This document shows positions 9,923 to 19,529 of a stretch of DNA of 64,000 bases, one piece after another; the first letter of the stretch is position 1; each line of letters begins with the position of its first letter. The notes below the pieces were generated by a model. It did no database searches. It saw only the letters and a list, made by a program, of their open reading frames with translations, and was not told the DNA's origin. Source of the stretch: Labyrinthula sp. Ha (taxonomy: Eukaryota; Sar; Bigyra; Labyrinthulida; Labyrinthulaceae); contig JAALGZ010000042.1 of assembly GCA_015227615.1 (NCBI GenBank), positions 186,001-250,000 on the forward strand, read 5' to 3'. Position numbers and translations under genes: made by a program.

Positions 9923-12423
9923 CGGGAGAGTTGTTTATTTAGTGTGTTTTGTTTGTGTATTGAATCTTATCAACTGTACCTTTTATTCTTAGAGTTATAG
10001 AGAAAGTATGTTGCAGTAAATACAGGAGGTTTATAAATAAACTGTACTTTCAAATTTCAATGAATTCGCAAGAATACAGTTGGGCTATTTAATATTTTAC
10101 CAAAATATTCATATATATAAAATTATATTCCAAAAACTGGCTCCTAATACGGGTATTTTAAGTTCCTAAAGAAAATTCTTTAGTATAGATATTAATTAAC
10201 CCAAATTGGGTATTTTCACCATAACCGCTGAATTGAAATGTTAACGACAAAGACATCAAAAGTTTCACAATTCGAAATGCAGATGAAAGAACCAGATCAA
10301 AAGAAATAAAACGAGCCTAAAACGAAAAGCAAAAAGTGTATCTTGAGCAAACTAGAGTTTTATCCTGTTCACCCTAATTACGGAACCTATGCGTAATATT
10401 TTCGATAATATAATTCATAAACTAAAATAGTTTATATATCATTAAGGAATGCAAACCCGTATTATAAAGATTAGGCTTTAATTACCTCAGTTCTTTTTGG
10501 CTTTAACCTTGGGGACCACCAATCATCGCTTTGGAGCACTGTCGCTATTAACCAATATGAGCAAACTATATAAGTGCAAATTATATTCAAATTTTATCAA
10601 AGACTACTTTACAAGGCTCTTTACTCCGTGCTATATCTCAAGGTCTTGTACGCTAACTAAATCACTATATGAAACATCTCAGGTTGTAACTCCCATATTC
10701 CCAGCTCCAAAAATACTTCGTTCTTAATTAGTTCAAAAACTTCTCTTTAAGTTTTAATAAAACAAAGGTCAGGTGATCGGTTTGGAATAAAGGAAAGGTT
10801 GTGTAGGTGCTCCGTCAGTAGATTGTAATTAGTCCAAAGAGGGCACACTATTTAGTTTCAATGGGTCTTTAACTATAAAGAAGCATTCTTTAAATTATAG
10901 TGCTTCTCTAAAAGTAAGGGGACTGGAACTAAGAGCTTATGTTCTCCCACCGTGCCATGAAATGATGCTAGTACGCACCTTCTAAGGCCTGGACATATCA
11001 TTCAAACGAATCCCATGTCTGCACACTAGTAAATGATCAGGTCAAGCTATTTTGATACATTTGCACATTGTTTTGCCTTACATAAAACAGATAATACTTA
11101 AACCCTGCTGAAGCCTTAAGAAATCTATGATGGGAATGATGTAGATAGTTCAAGTTCAGGATAATGTTAAGCATAAGCTTTAATGAAACTGTTTTCAGAA
11201 ATTTTTAACCGCAATGATAAGTGAAAGGAACTGATAGACATAAGCACAAAGAAAAGGAGAGTTGAACTATTCCAAATAAATTTTGAACCAAGGTGTAAAC
11301 TCTGATCGTACGGGTTAAGTTAAGCTTAGTAATATGTTCATTTTCAATCGAAATATGAAGTGTTGTTAGGATAAACTAAATATACGATTTTTGTTCCATA
11401 ACTGGGATGATCACAAGCTATGGCAAATTTATACTTTATCTCAAGAGAGCAATACAATTTTCTAGAATGGACCCAGCTCACCTGGGAAAAATGGGATATA
11501 CGAGCTAGTTTCGTATACTGAAGGAAGAGGAAGTTAAACTCAGTTGAAATGAAAGTATCTTGTAGTAATGAGTTATAATTAAGTGACTCCATATATTTTG
11601 TATGTATTTAGATAGTAATATTATGTATTTCATTCTTACTTATTTATTTGTTACACCCCTATATATGTTTGTACACTCTTGAGGCATTATAGTATTAAGT
11701 AGCTATTCGAGTATATTTTGAAAATTTCTAGATACGCATATTTTATTTTGCTAAAGGTTATAGAAAGAAAAGAGTTATATTTAAGTTACAGATACAAAAG
11801 GAATTATAAAGTGTTCCTCTAAATCTTGTTGTCAAACACAACAAGTACCTTCAGAGTTAGTGTAACATTTAATTTTTTGGTGTGAGCAGACTTAATGAGA
11901 GAAAAAAGAAAAGGTAAAACTTGCGCTAATATATCTACCGTGATTTAAATACCCCTTAAAAAGTCTTAAGGATTAAGATCATCTATCCTTAAATATTATC
12001 TTTTGAACCCATGGGTTGAAAAAAGATTGCATGAACTTCGAAATTTTAGAGAAATGCAAAGAGAATATGATTCAAAGTTGGGTCATTAGCCTATTATACC
12101 TGCGCAACACAACAGAAGAAAATATGGGCAAAAAAAGGCTAAAGCACCCAAAAAAAACAAATAAAGGTATCAAATGCTGTATTTGTTATGAAGGAAAGCC
12201 GTCCTTGAGTGCGGTCACCAAGAATGATGCTTTACGACTGGAAGCTGTTAGCTTGCTCTAAGTAGATCATACTACGATATGAAACATAATCTGTACATAA
12301 ATTTGGCAGAATATGACAGAAAAAGGTTTGACACTATTTTTTCTTACTTTTATTCATCTGACAGCCAGATAGTAACTGACTGCAGCTTCAGTTTCATTAG
12401 TTTTGTAGTGGAATCCAATTTTT
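9923..12423. other. Intergenic region, no supported gene
   Basis: About 2.5 kb of AT-rich DNA. Short open frames (for example 12016-12261, 81 codons with Cys and Lys) have no recognisable domain and could be chance. Confidence 0.4.
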
Positions 12424-12443
12424 TTACACGCGTGTAATTTACA
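12424..12443 (+). repeat. Left copy of a perfect 20-bp inverted repeat with a palindromic core
   Basis: The sequence TTACACGCGTGTAATTTACA is the exact reverse complement of 17900-17919. Its first 14 bases, TTACACGCGTGTAA, are themselves a palindrome. The pair flanks the LINE-containing interval. It could be the ends of a larger element or a shared protein-binding site. Confidence 0.6.
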
Positions 12444-13392
12444 GTCGGCATGTGATTGGTTGAATTCTTGTGAGAAAGTTCAATTATGCCAATGTTGAAA
12501 TTAAGGTATTAATGACATTTGTGATTTCAGGATTTCGAATTTTGGCCATATAGCCAAAAATCATACTCTGCGAAAATTTGGAGGTAATGGAGGGAAAGAG
12601 TGGGTAATTCGATCCAATATCAGAAAAAACAAAAAAAGAAAAAATACAAAAAAATTGAGAACGGTATTGAGAACTAACTTGAAAACGAAAAGGGCATAGA
12701 AAACTCTCCAAAAACAATGGAGTTAGAAATTTAATTATATTTTTAAGTTGCTATAGAAAATGAGATGTTTTTGCACCCTTCAACGGTTGCAAAGGGTTGC
12801 TTCAAGTGGTTTAAAAGGACATCAGTAATTTTTACTTTAGAAATTAAAATCTTAAACTTAAGTATTTCAAAAATTACAGAAAATATTGTAGTGCTATTTT
12901 ATCAATTGTTCTTTTGTTTCTATTTTTTCGTAAATATAAATTCAAGGATTAACTTATTTTTTTAAATATAGTTCCTTTTTTTATATTTTGTCCAAATATA
13001 AAGGAGGCTGGGAACAAAGTGAAGTGTAGTAGAAGATAGAAAATAAATATTAAAAGTTAAAAAACATTAACATGTGAAGTTGCATTGCCCTTGCGTAGCG
13101 TAGAGCCTTTCATGCTCCCCGCGTCTTTAGAAATGGCCCCCATCACTCGGCCGTCCCTCCCCACCCGGCCCTCGTTGAAGATGAGGATAAATTTAAATCT
13201 TTTAAGTGTTTTGAACATAGATGCGTCTAAGGCTGTGTAAAGTTTAATTAAAGTGTGCTTGAGTAACGTGCTTAGAAGTTTAAGAAACTTAATTTTGAAT
13301 TGTGAAATTGAGATGGTTTAGATTCGTGTTGAAATTAAAATTTACTTGTTCCTGATGTAACTGAAAGTATTTTAATGTTGCACGTCACTTGA

Positions 13393-13605
13393 TACCGAAC
13401 TTTCTCTGATTTTACCTATTTGTCTTGATCTTTCTTTCTTTTTGCCTCTTTATCCAGAACGTTCTTTGTGTTTGCATCTTAATCCTGAATTTTCTTTCTT
13501 CTTACTCTTATTCTGAATCTTGAATTTTCCTTCCTTCTACCTATTGGTGCTGAACTTTCTCTTTTATTCAGCTTAATCCTAAACTTTCTTTCTTTCTGTC
13601 ATTTT
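13393..13605 (+). repeat. Degenerate 30-bp tandem repeat, about seven units, in probable LINE 5' UTR
   Basis: Units starting near 13393, 13422, 13451, 13481, 13511, 13546 and 13575 share the pattern cctgaactttctttc (with variants) followed by a T/C-rich stretch. The spacing is close to 30 bp. Many LINE promoters are built from tandem monomers, so this may be the internal promoter; that role is inference. Confidence 0.6.
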
Positions 13606-13704
13606 GTTTTTAATTGTTGGTGTTTGACATTTAGCTATGGCGATTTTGGCCAATGAATTAGCAAATTTTGGGCTTGTGAAAACAACGTCAAGGACGAAGC
13701 TAAA

Positions 13705-14433
13705 ATGCAATGTTTTCAGAGTAGCGACCTGTCTACTCCTTCGAGAGAAGTCCCAGGGATAGCGAGCCGACTGAAGCACTTTCCCAAGTTGGTGAGTGTG
13801 AATGTTGGTGGTCTAACTGCCTTTAAGTGCAGCTACATACAACAACTTACTAAAAAAACTGAAATTTTAATGTTACAGGAACTGCACAAGCAAGGAATGC
13901 AACGCCTACAGAGAATGGAGAACGTTAGCTCGGCTTCAGGAAGGTGGGTTTTCTCAAAATTGCCTGAAAAAGCGGCGGGCGTAGCGACTTTCCTGTGTAA
14001 CGAGCTTGCTAGTCAAGTAACGGACACAGACGGAAGAAGCGACAGGATCCTGAAGCTAGTTGTCAAACTAGGTGGAAAAAGAAGTCTCGTCTTGGTTAAC
14101 ACTTACGCGCCACACTTCGGTCACGGTCAAGAAACGTACAAGATGTACCTGAAGGAGCTCAAGTCGAAGCTGAATGGAGTTAACAAGAGAAGGTTGGTTC
14201 TCATTTGTGGTGATTTCAATGCTCAAGTCTCAAGGAAAGAGTTAAATGTAGAAGGCAAACTAGGGCTCTCCCATCGTACAAACGCTAATGGTAAACTACT
14301 AGTGGAGTTTTTGAAAGAAAGAGAGCTAACAATTTTCAACCATTTAGTTGTTACAGGCAAAAAAGGATCTAGAAAACATGCTACATTTATGCCAAGGTCA
14401 AATAGTGGGGGGCATCTGAAATTGACTATGTAA
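13705..14433 (+). CDS. LINE apurinic/apyrimidinic-type endonuclease (part of the polyprotein)
   Basis: Nicks target DNA to prime reverse transcription. Visible motifs are VNVGGL (metal/Asn region), LQELHKQG (the Gln-Glu pair), VNTYAPH and GDFNAQV (Asp/Asn pair). The expected DYV and final His motifs (SEIDYV, DHLAL) are found just downstream in the next frame. The 1-nt frame change therefore lies close to the G6 run at 14407-14412, and 14434-14498 is coding in the second frame. The ATG at 13705 is the first in-frame ATG after a stop. Confidence 0.8.
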   Translation: MQCFQSSDLSTPSREVPGIASRLKHFPKLVSVNVGGLTAFKCSYIQQLTKKTEILMLQELHKQGMQRLQRMENVSSASGRWVFSKLPEKAAGVATFLCNELASQVTDTDGRSDRILKLVVKLGGKRSLVLVNTYAPHFGHGQETYKMYLKELKSKLNGVNKRRLVLICGDFNAQVSRKELNVEGKLGLSHRTNANGKLLVEFLKERELTIFNHLVVTGKKGSRKHATFMPRSNSGGHLKLTM

Positions 14434-14498
14434 TTACGAACCATGTACCTGCAATAACTGGCTTCAAAATATCTTCAACCATAGCATACAATTTATGG

Positions 14499-17171
14499 AT
14501 GAAGAAAAACTTCGATCACCTTGCCCTTACAATAAGAATCAACATACATCGGACACACACACCTGGAAAAAGAACCAGATCTCAGTTTGACTACAGTACA
14601 CTAAGGTCCAACACAGATCTACAGGATAAGATAAACAGTGAACTCAAAGAGGTACTGGAACTGAACGACAAACTCACAGACGCCTACCTCACACTTACCC
14701 ACTCAATTCCATCAATCATGAAGAAACATCTGCCAGAAGTCATGTACAACCTTCCTGAACATCAGAACTCGGAACAAACCATGTCTCTGATGAGGTACAA
14801 ACGTGCCAACTGGAACAACTTGAACTCAGAAGAGAAGAAACGGATCACAAACGATCTAAGAGGTTCAGCGAAGGAAGACTACAACAACTGGTTGGATAGA
14901 ATAGCGGCTGAAATAGAAACTGCATTCCAAAGCAAAAGCATGAGAACCGGCTATCAACTGATAAAGAAGGTAAAACCAGTCCGGAAACAGTTCGGTAAAA
15001 TAACCAAAAATACAGCTGGAAAGTTAGTGGGACCCGCAGGACGTATCCAGATACTAAAAGAATATTTAGAAAAGCAACAAAACCTACCACTTCCAACGAA
15101 CCTGTTGACGGAAAATCAAATACGACATTGCCAAACTCCAATATTTGCACCGGCTCCCTCAAACAACATAAGCATACATCCTCCAAAGGCAGACGAGATC
15201 AAAGAATGCATCAAAACCCTAAAAAACAACAAAGCTCCAGGACCAGACAACTTAAGAAACGAAGTCTTAAAGCATGTTGAAATAGTTCAAAAACATGCTG
15301 TTAGAGAGATCCAATCTTTCTTCAGGTTAGATGCGTTCAAGTCTAGAAAAATGAGAAAAATCTGCAGAGGCCAAATTGTATATCTATACAAACAGAAAGG
15401 AAGTAAAAATGACCCCTCCAATTATAGACCAATCTCACTATTGAACTCTCACTTCAAACTCCTCACAAAAATCATCAACAATCGAATAACGCCAATACTA
15501 AATAAAGTCCTAGACTACCAAGCAGGATTCAGAAACAGCCGCTCAACTATGCAAAAAATCGAGGCAGTCCATACAATCATAAAAGAAACTCTTAAACGGA
15601 AGATATATCTTCGAATTCTTTTCATAGACTTTGCGAAAGCTTTTGATAGTATTTCTCACAAGTTCATGAAGCTAGCTCTGGAAGAGCATCATGTACCAAA
15701 AAAGCTTATAAAACTTATCACCACTCTCTATGACAAGACAAAAGTTTTCGTTTCAGACAGCGGAGAAAAAAGTAGTTTAGTAAATATAAAAAGAGGAGTG
15801 CTACAAGGGGATAGCTTATCCCCGAGCATACTTATCCTCTGTCTTGACTCTATAATGAAAAGAATAAAAAACAATACCTTACAAGGCACCAACCTACACA
15901 ACCAAACCTTCAGATACTTTGCTTTTGCAGACGACTTGGTAATACTGACAAGGAACGATGAAGAAATAATCAGCTTCGTAACACAACTGCAGAATCTTCA
16001 GCAACTCACGGGCCTAAAAATTAATGTTAGCAAGACAAAAGTTATGCTCACAAGCGAAGGTTACAACTTGGTCGATAAGATCCCAGATGTAGATATAAAT
16101 AGAATACTAACCAACTTCCACTGTGAACGTTGCGATAGATATTTTCACTCGGAAACGTCACTAAGGTGTCACAAAAGCTCAAGGTTTTGTGATGGAACAC
16201 GCAACAGAAGCAGAGCTGGAACTTTAGCTGTTACAGACAGTAGAACGATCATTCACGATAGAATCCAACCTAAAACAAACAATGTTGAAGTAGCAGGAGA
16301 AACAATTGAATCTGTGACAAGGTACAAATATCTTGGTGCTATCTTTGATCCACAAGGTGTTAATGCCGATGCTATTTCCAAAAAGTTAAATGAAGCCCAC
16401 AGTCACATCAACAGGTTCAGAGACATATTATCTTCTTCAAACATCCAAAAGAAGACAAGAATTAATCTGGCAAGAGCCCTAGTAATAGCTCCAGCAGTGT
16501 ATAATGTTGAAAACTGGCCGACCAATGTGAAGATAACAAAAGCGTTAACAAAAATATCAAGTAGGCTGAAAAGAACCATTGATAGAATTGACAGCTTTGA
16601 CTTCCAACTAGAAGAAGGTGACTTGGATCTTGCCAATATAGTAAAAAAACGTCAGGAAAACCATAAATCCACAGCAAAAGATATCATAGACAAGGAACTG
16701 ACAGCGTTGAGAGAATACCAACTTCAAAACCCATCACCACCGCCAACAGCAAAACCTATATACTACTATGAAGCGCTTGCCTTACTAGGAGAAGAATCAG
16801 TGCCGCCTGAGGACCCACCACCATCCCACTTTACCCACCACCCTGAAAATGAGAACCAGCCTTCGAACTGCACAGGAAGCCAGGAACCAGAAGAACACTT
16901 GGACGCGAACAGGAACACGGACTTGGACTTGAACAGGAATGCAGACTTGGACTTGGATATGAACAGGAACATGGACACGAGCAGAAGACCAACAACACCC
17001 ATCCTTCGACCAAGATACAACATCCACAATCAACCCACAGAAAACGCAGCAACTAGAATATCACCTAAAGCACTAAGTGAAACGTCGAGAATAACAGCTG
17101 GAGGAAGAGGAATGAACCCAATGGACTATATTCAGCTGCTGGAGCAAATAAACGAAATTCTTCCTTCCTGA
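14499..17171 (+). CDS. LINE reverse transcriptase with C2H2-type finger and repeat-rich tail
   Basis: Residues run in the same frame as the endonuclease end. RT motifs are visible in order: NYRPISLLN, AGFRNSRST, LFIDFAKAFDSISH (catalytic Asp), RGVLQGDSLSPS, YFAFADDLVI (the catalytic ADD box) and INVSKTKVM. A CxxC...H...C zinc-finger-like motif (CERCDRYFHSETSLRCH) follows, then RYKYLGAIFD, common in the post-thumb region of LINE RTs. The tail has an Asn/Asp/Leu repeat (DLDLNRNADLDLDMNRNMD). No RNase H domain is seen. The first ATG used here is internal to the original polyprotein; the frame is open upstream through the endonuclease end. The clade was not assigned. Confidence 0.88.
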   Translation: MKKNFDHLALTIRINIHRTHTPGKRTRSQFDYSTLRSNTDLQDKINSELKEVLELNDKLTDAYLTLTHSIPSIMKKHLPEVMYNLPEHQNSEQTMSLMRYKRANWNNLNSEEKKRITNDLRGSAKEDYNNWLDRIAAEIETAFQSKSMRTGYQLIKKVKPVRKQFGKITKNTAGKLVGPAGRIQILKEYLEKQQNLPLPTNLLTENQIRHCQTPIFAPAPSNNISIHPPKADEIKECIKTLKNNKAPGPDNLRNEVLKHVEIVQKHAVREIQSFFRLDAFKSRKMRKICRGQIVYLYKQKGSKNDPSNYRPISLLNSHFKLLTKIINNRITPILNKVLDYQAGFRNSRSTMQKIEAVHTIIKETLKRKIYLRILFIDFAKAFDSISHKFMKLALEEHHVPKKLIKLITTLYDKTKVFVSDSGEKSSLVNIKRGVLQGDSLSPSILILCLDSIMKRIKNNTLQGTNLHNQTFRYFAFADDLVILTRNDEEIISFVTQLQNLQQLTGLKINVSKTKVMLTSEGYNLVDKIPDVDINRILTNFHCERCDRYFHSETSLRCHKSSRFCDGTRNRSRAGTLAVTDSRTIIHDRIQPKTNNVEVAGETIESVTRYKYLGAIFDPQGVNADAISKKLNEAHSHINRFRDILSSSNIQKKTRINLARALVIAPAVYNVENWPTNVKITKALTKISSRLKRTIDRIDSFDFQLEEGDLDLANIVKKRQENHKSTAKDIIDKELTALREYQLQNPSPPPTAKPIYYYEALALLGEESVPPEDPPPSHFTHHPENENQPSNCTGSQEPEEHLDANRNTDLDLNRNADLDLDMNRNMDTSRRPTTPILRPRYNIHNQPTENAATRISPKALSETSRITAGGRGMNPMDYIQLLEQINEILPS

Positions 17172-17870
17172 CAAAATATCAGCATCCTCCACCTGGAACA
17201 GCAACAACGAACAGTCAACCTATAGAATATCACGAAAACAGCATAAGTCAGCTCAAAGGAGGCCCCCCAGCACTCACTAAGACCATCGATAACTTCAGCT
17301 GCAAGAAACAAAATCTCTGGAAAATGAAGTAAACATCCTGAAAACAGCAAGAAACATCACCATCTATACTCCCCTTCGACCTCCCGAACATAAATCACCT
17401 CCAATTATCTTCAAACATCTTGAAACATATATAGGATCGTCCAAAAACCAACATAAGATAAAAACAGGCCATCCAAAATGCAGAATCCAGATAAGAATGA
17501 GCAAAACCGTAAAAATCTTGAACAGGAACATAATAGAAAGCCATATCGTGGTAAAACATCAGCGGAAAAACCTTCAGCAGCGTGAACTGGACACCCGTGA
17601 GGTTATCTTTACTTTTTGCATGTTTTATGTTTTGTTAATTTGATTGTGGATTGTATCAGAAAAGTTAGGATTTTGGGAAATAATGGAAATTATCAAGAGA
17701 TGAGAGTTTGACCAACCAGCTTCAGAGGATTCTGTCAAATACCAATGAGATTAAGGAAGCATAACGGAACATAATAGAATAGCAAAATAGCACAATAGTA
17801 CGTAGCTCTTATTGGTAGTTAGATCCCCGCCATAGGGTTAGGTCAGTAGGCCCAATTAACTCCCTTAAAA

Positions 17871-17887
17871 CCTAAACCTAAACCTAA
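17871..17887 (+). repeat. Short telomere-like tract (CCTAAA)n
   Basis: Nearly three units of CCTAAA (TTTAGG on the other strand), preceded at about 17835 by AGGGTTAGG. It is short and could be chance or a scar of break repair next to the LINE insertion. Confidence 0.45.
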
Positions 17888-17899
17888 TGAATTAGCGAG

Positions 17900-17919
17900 T
17901 GTAAATTACACGCGTGTAA
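17900..17919 (-). repeat. Right copy of the 20-bp inverted repeat
   Basis: TGTAAATTACACGCGTGTAA is the perfect reverse complement of 12424-12443. It lies 78 bp upstream of the WDR74/Nsa1 start codon, so a promoter role is also possible. Confidence 0.6.
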
Positions 17920-17997
17920 GAAAAGTAATACCCGTTTTGCAGTTCTTTTATATGATTTCTTATATCCCAGTGTTGCATTACCACAGTACGGAAACCA

Positions 17998-19230
17998 ATG
18001 AATGGAACACTTGTTTTGAATGGTGATAGCTTGGGATACCTCCGTTTATCGCTTCTTCTCCCCATAGACTACACAACCGATCAAAAACCTGACTTAGAAA
18101 GCAATAAATCAATTACTGTTGCTCGTTCTGATCCTTATCTCCTCACAGACCTCTCCAACGTTCAGCAATTACCTGCCGTGTCTGATTTCATACTTTCAAA
18201 GGGAAACAATGAAGAAATATATGTTTCTTTTACAGATGGTTCAGTTCAGAAATACAAAATAGAAGTAACAGATGACCTAGAGCTTAATATAGAAAATGTC
18301 TCAACTCTTTTCAGTACAATGGATCAAACTCAAACCTTCCTTTCTCAGCATGAACAGACCCTTTTTTCTGTTTCTACTGATAACATTTTTTCCTCGTTTA
18401 GTCTAAAAGAAAATAAACAAACACAAAAAATAGATATATTCAATAAAAAAGAATCAAAATGTGCTAAATTTACATCTGATTCCTTCTTTGTTGGTGGAAA
18501 AGGTCGAGTAGTTGAGCAATGGAACTACCAAGGAAAAAAACTATGGACATCCAAAGGTCTTCCTCGAGATGAATTTGGTTTGAATATTCCAATCTGGACA
18601 ACTTCTATCGACACCGTGTCTGAAAATCTAGTAGTTTGCGTTGATGGCTATACGAAGTTTCGACTTTATGACATTCGCGCATCTAAAGAAGCTCAAATTG
18701 ATATATCTCTCGCAGAAGAAAAAATCTTTAATACCAGTTTTGCTCATTTGACAAATATAGTTGCTTTAAATAAGGAAAAGTTCATTGTTTCTGACAATCG
18801 AGGAAATGTGAAGCAAATTTGTCCATCTGCTAGAGGTATTCAAGGAAAGCGGTATGGAAATGTTACAGGAGAAGTTGATGCGCTTGAAGTTTTTGATGAA
18901 GAAGTTTTTGTAGGAGGTTTAGACAGGTGGATTAGAAGTTTTGACGTTTCAAAGGGGAAGTTGACAAGTGCTTGTTACGTGAAACAAAGTGTGACGTCTT
19001 TGAAGAAGGTTGAAATGAAAGGGGACTTGAAGGATTTTGTCGCTGGAGTTGTTGAGGAGATGAAAAATGAGGGAAAAGAAAATGAAGGAAAAGAAGGGGA
19101 GAGTGAAGATGAGGAGTTTAGTGATGGTAGTGGATTTGGAAGCGAGGAAGAGATGGAAGAGGGCAGTGAGTTTAGTGGGATGGAGGAGAGTAGTGATTCT
19201 GAAGAAGATTTCTTTGGGGCTATGGAATAA
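17998..19230 (+). CDS. WDR74/Nsa1-like WD-repeat protein, 60S ribosome biogenesis
   Basis: In yeast and animals this nucleolar beta-propeller joins pre-60S particles and helps release the AAA ATPase Rix7/NVL during maturation. Family landmarks are visible: LPRDEFGLNIPIWTTSI (the conserved xVPIW turn), VCVDGYTKFRLYDIRA (the family's TGYxQVRxYD blade), VDALEVF with GGLDRWIRSFDV (the ASCGLDRxLRxHD blade) and CYVKQSVTSL. The C-terminus is a Glu/Ser-rich acidic tail (about residues 355-410), common in ribosome assembly factors. 410 residues fits the family. A single uninterrupted exon begins at the first ATG, whose next residues (LNGDSLGYLR) match the first blade, so the start is credible. The N-terminal blades are weakly conserved. 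Confidence 0.8.
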   Translation: MNGTLVLNGDSLGYLRLSLLLPIDYTTDQKPDLESNKSITVARSDPYLLTDLSNVQQLPAVSDFILSKGNNEEIYVSFTDGSVQKYKIEVTDDLELNIENVSTLFSTMDQTQTFLSQHEQTLFSVSTDNIFSSFSLKENKQTQKIDIFNKKESKCAKFTSDSFFVGGKGRVVEQWNYQGKKLWTSKGLPRDEFGLNIPIWTTSIDTVSENLVVCVDGYTKFRLYDIRASKEAQIDISLAEEKIFNTSFAHLTNIVALNKEKFIVSDNRGNVKQICPSARGIQGKRYGNVTGEVDALEVFDEEVFVGGLDRWIRSFDVSKGKLTSACYVKQSVTSLKKVEMKGDLKDFVAGVVEEMKNEGKENEGKEGESEDEEFSDGSGFGSEEEMEEGSEFSGMEESSDSEEDFFGAME

Positions 19231-19432
19231 AAGTGGTCTTCTTACTAACTTGTTTTAGCTCGTAAGCTACGAATCAGTGTTACAAAAGTTTTTCTTGGGA
19301 TTACATAGAAAATTCTCTATAATGAAGAACTCAAAATTGATTGAACTCGATGCAAGTAGAAAAAAGAGGACGAAACTTAAAATTTCCTAAAAGCAGAACG
19401 CTCTTTTTTTAAAGTTGTCTATTTTATTTTTA

Positions 19433-19483
19433 AACGGCTAAACTTATTGAAGTGTCTGGTCTCGATGCCCAAGTTTAGCCGTT
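19433..19483. promoter_or_regulatory. 13-bp inverted repeat (AACGGCTAAACTT ... AAGTTTAGCCGTT) upstream of the 19530 gene
   Basis: Perfect 13-bp arms at 19433-19445 and 19471-19483 with a 25-bp spacer, 47 bp before the start codon. The arm contains AACGG, a known MYB-type core. The same AAACGGCTAAA word occurs upstream of the reductase gene (58939-58949). It could be a paired binding site or, since it also lies downstream of WDR74, a 3'-end hairpin. Confidence 0.4.
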
Positions 19484-19495
19484 AAGTAAGTTTAA

Positions 19496-19505
19496 TGACG
19501 TGGCA
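19496..19505 (-). promoter_or_regulatory. TGACGTGGCA (bZIP-like ACGT element)
   Basis: Reverse complement of the TGCCACGTCA word found before both LNR genes. TGACGTGG is a known high-affinity site class for plant-type bZIP factors. It lies 24 bp before the ATG at 19530. Confidence 0.35.
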
Positions 19506-19529
19506 GATTGATCTTAACTACCTGAAAGA

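Larger units (their letters stand above)
13076..17805 (+). mobile_element. Non-LTR retrotransposon (LINE), APE-type, with C2H2 finger after the RT
   Basis: A copy-and-paste element coding for an apurinic-type endonuclease (13705-14433) and a reverse transcriptase (14499-17171). The two frames were originally one: after position 14412 the endonuclease continues in the next frame as SEIDYV and then FDHLAL, which supply its last catalytic motifs. The break sits in a G6 run at 14407-14412. The 5' limit is uncertain; base composition jumps near 13080 where a GC-rich patch begins. The 3' limit is also uncertain. An AATAG-rich tail at about 17769-17799 may be its end. No clear target-site duplication was found. 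Apart from the one frame break the coding region looks intact, so the copy is young. Confidence 0.8.

Noticed and set aside
16403-17350. Several overlapping minus-strand open frames over the LINE tail
   Set aside because: They are antisense to the reverse transcriptase tail, driven by its repetitive Asn/Asp codons, and show no domain.
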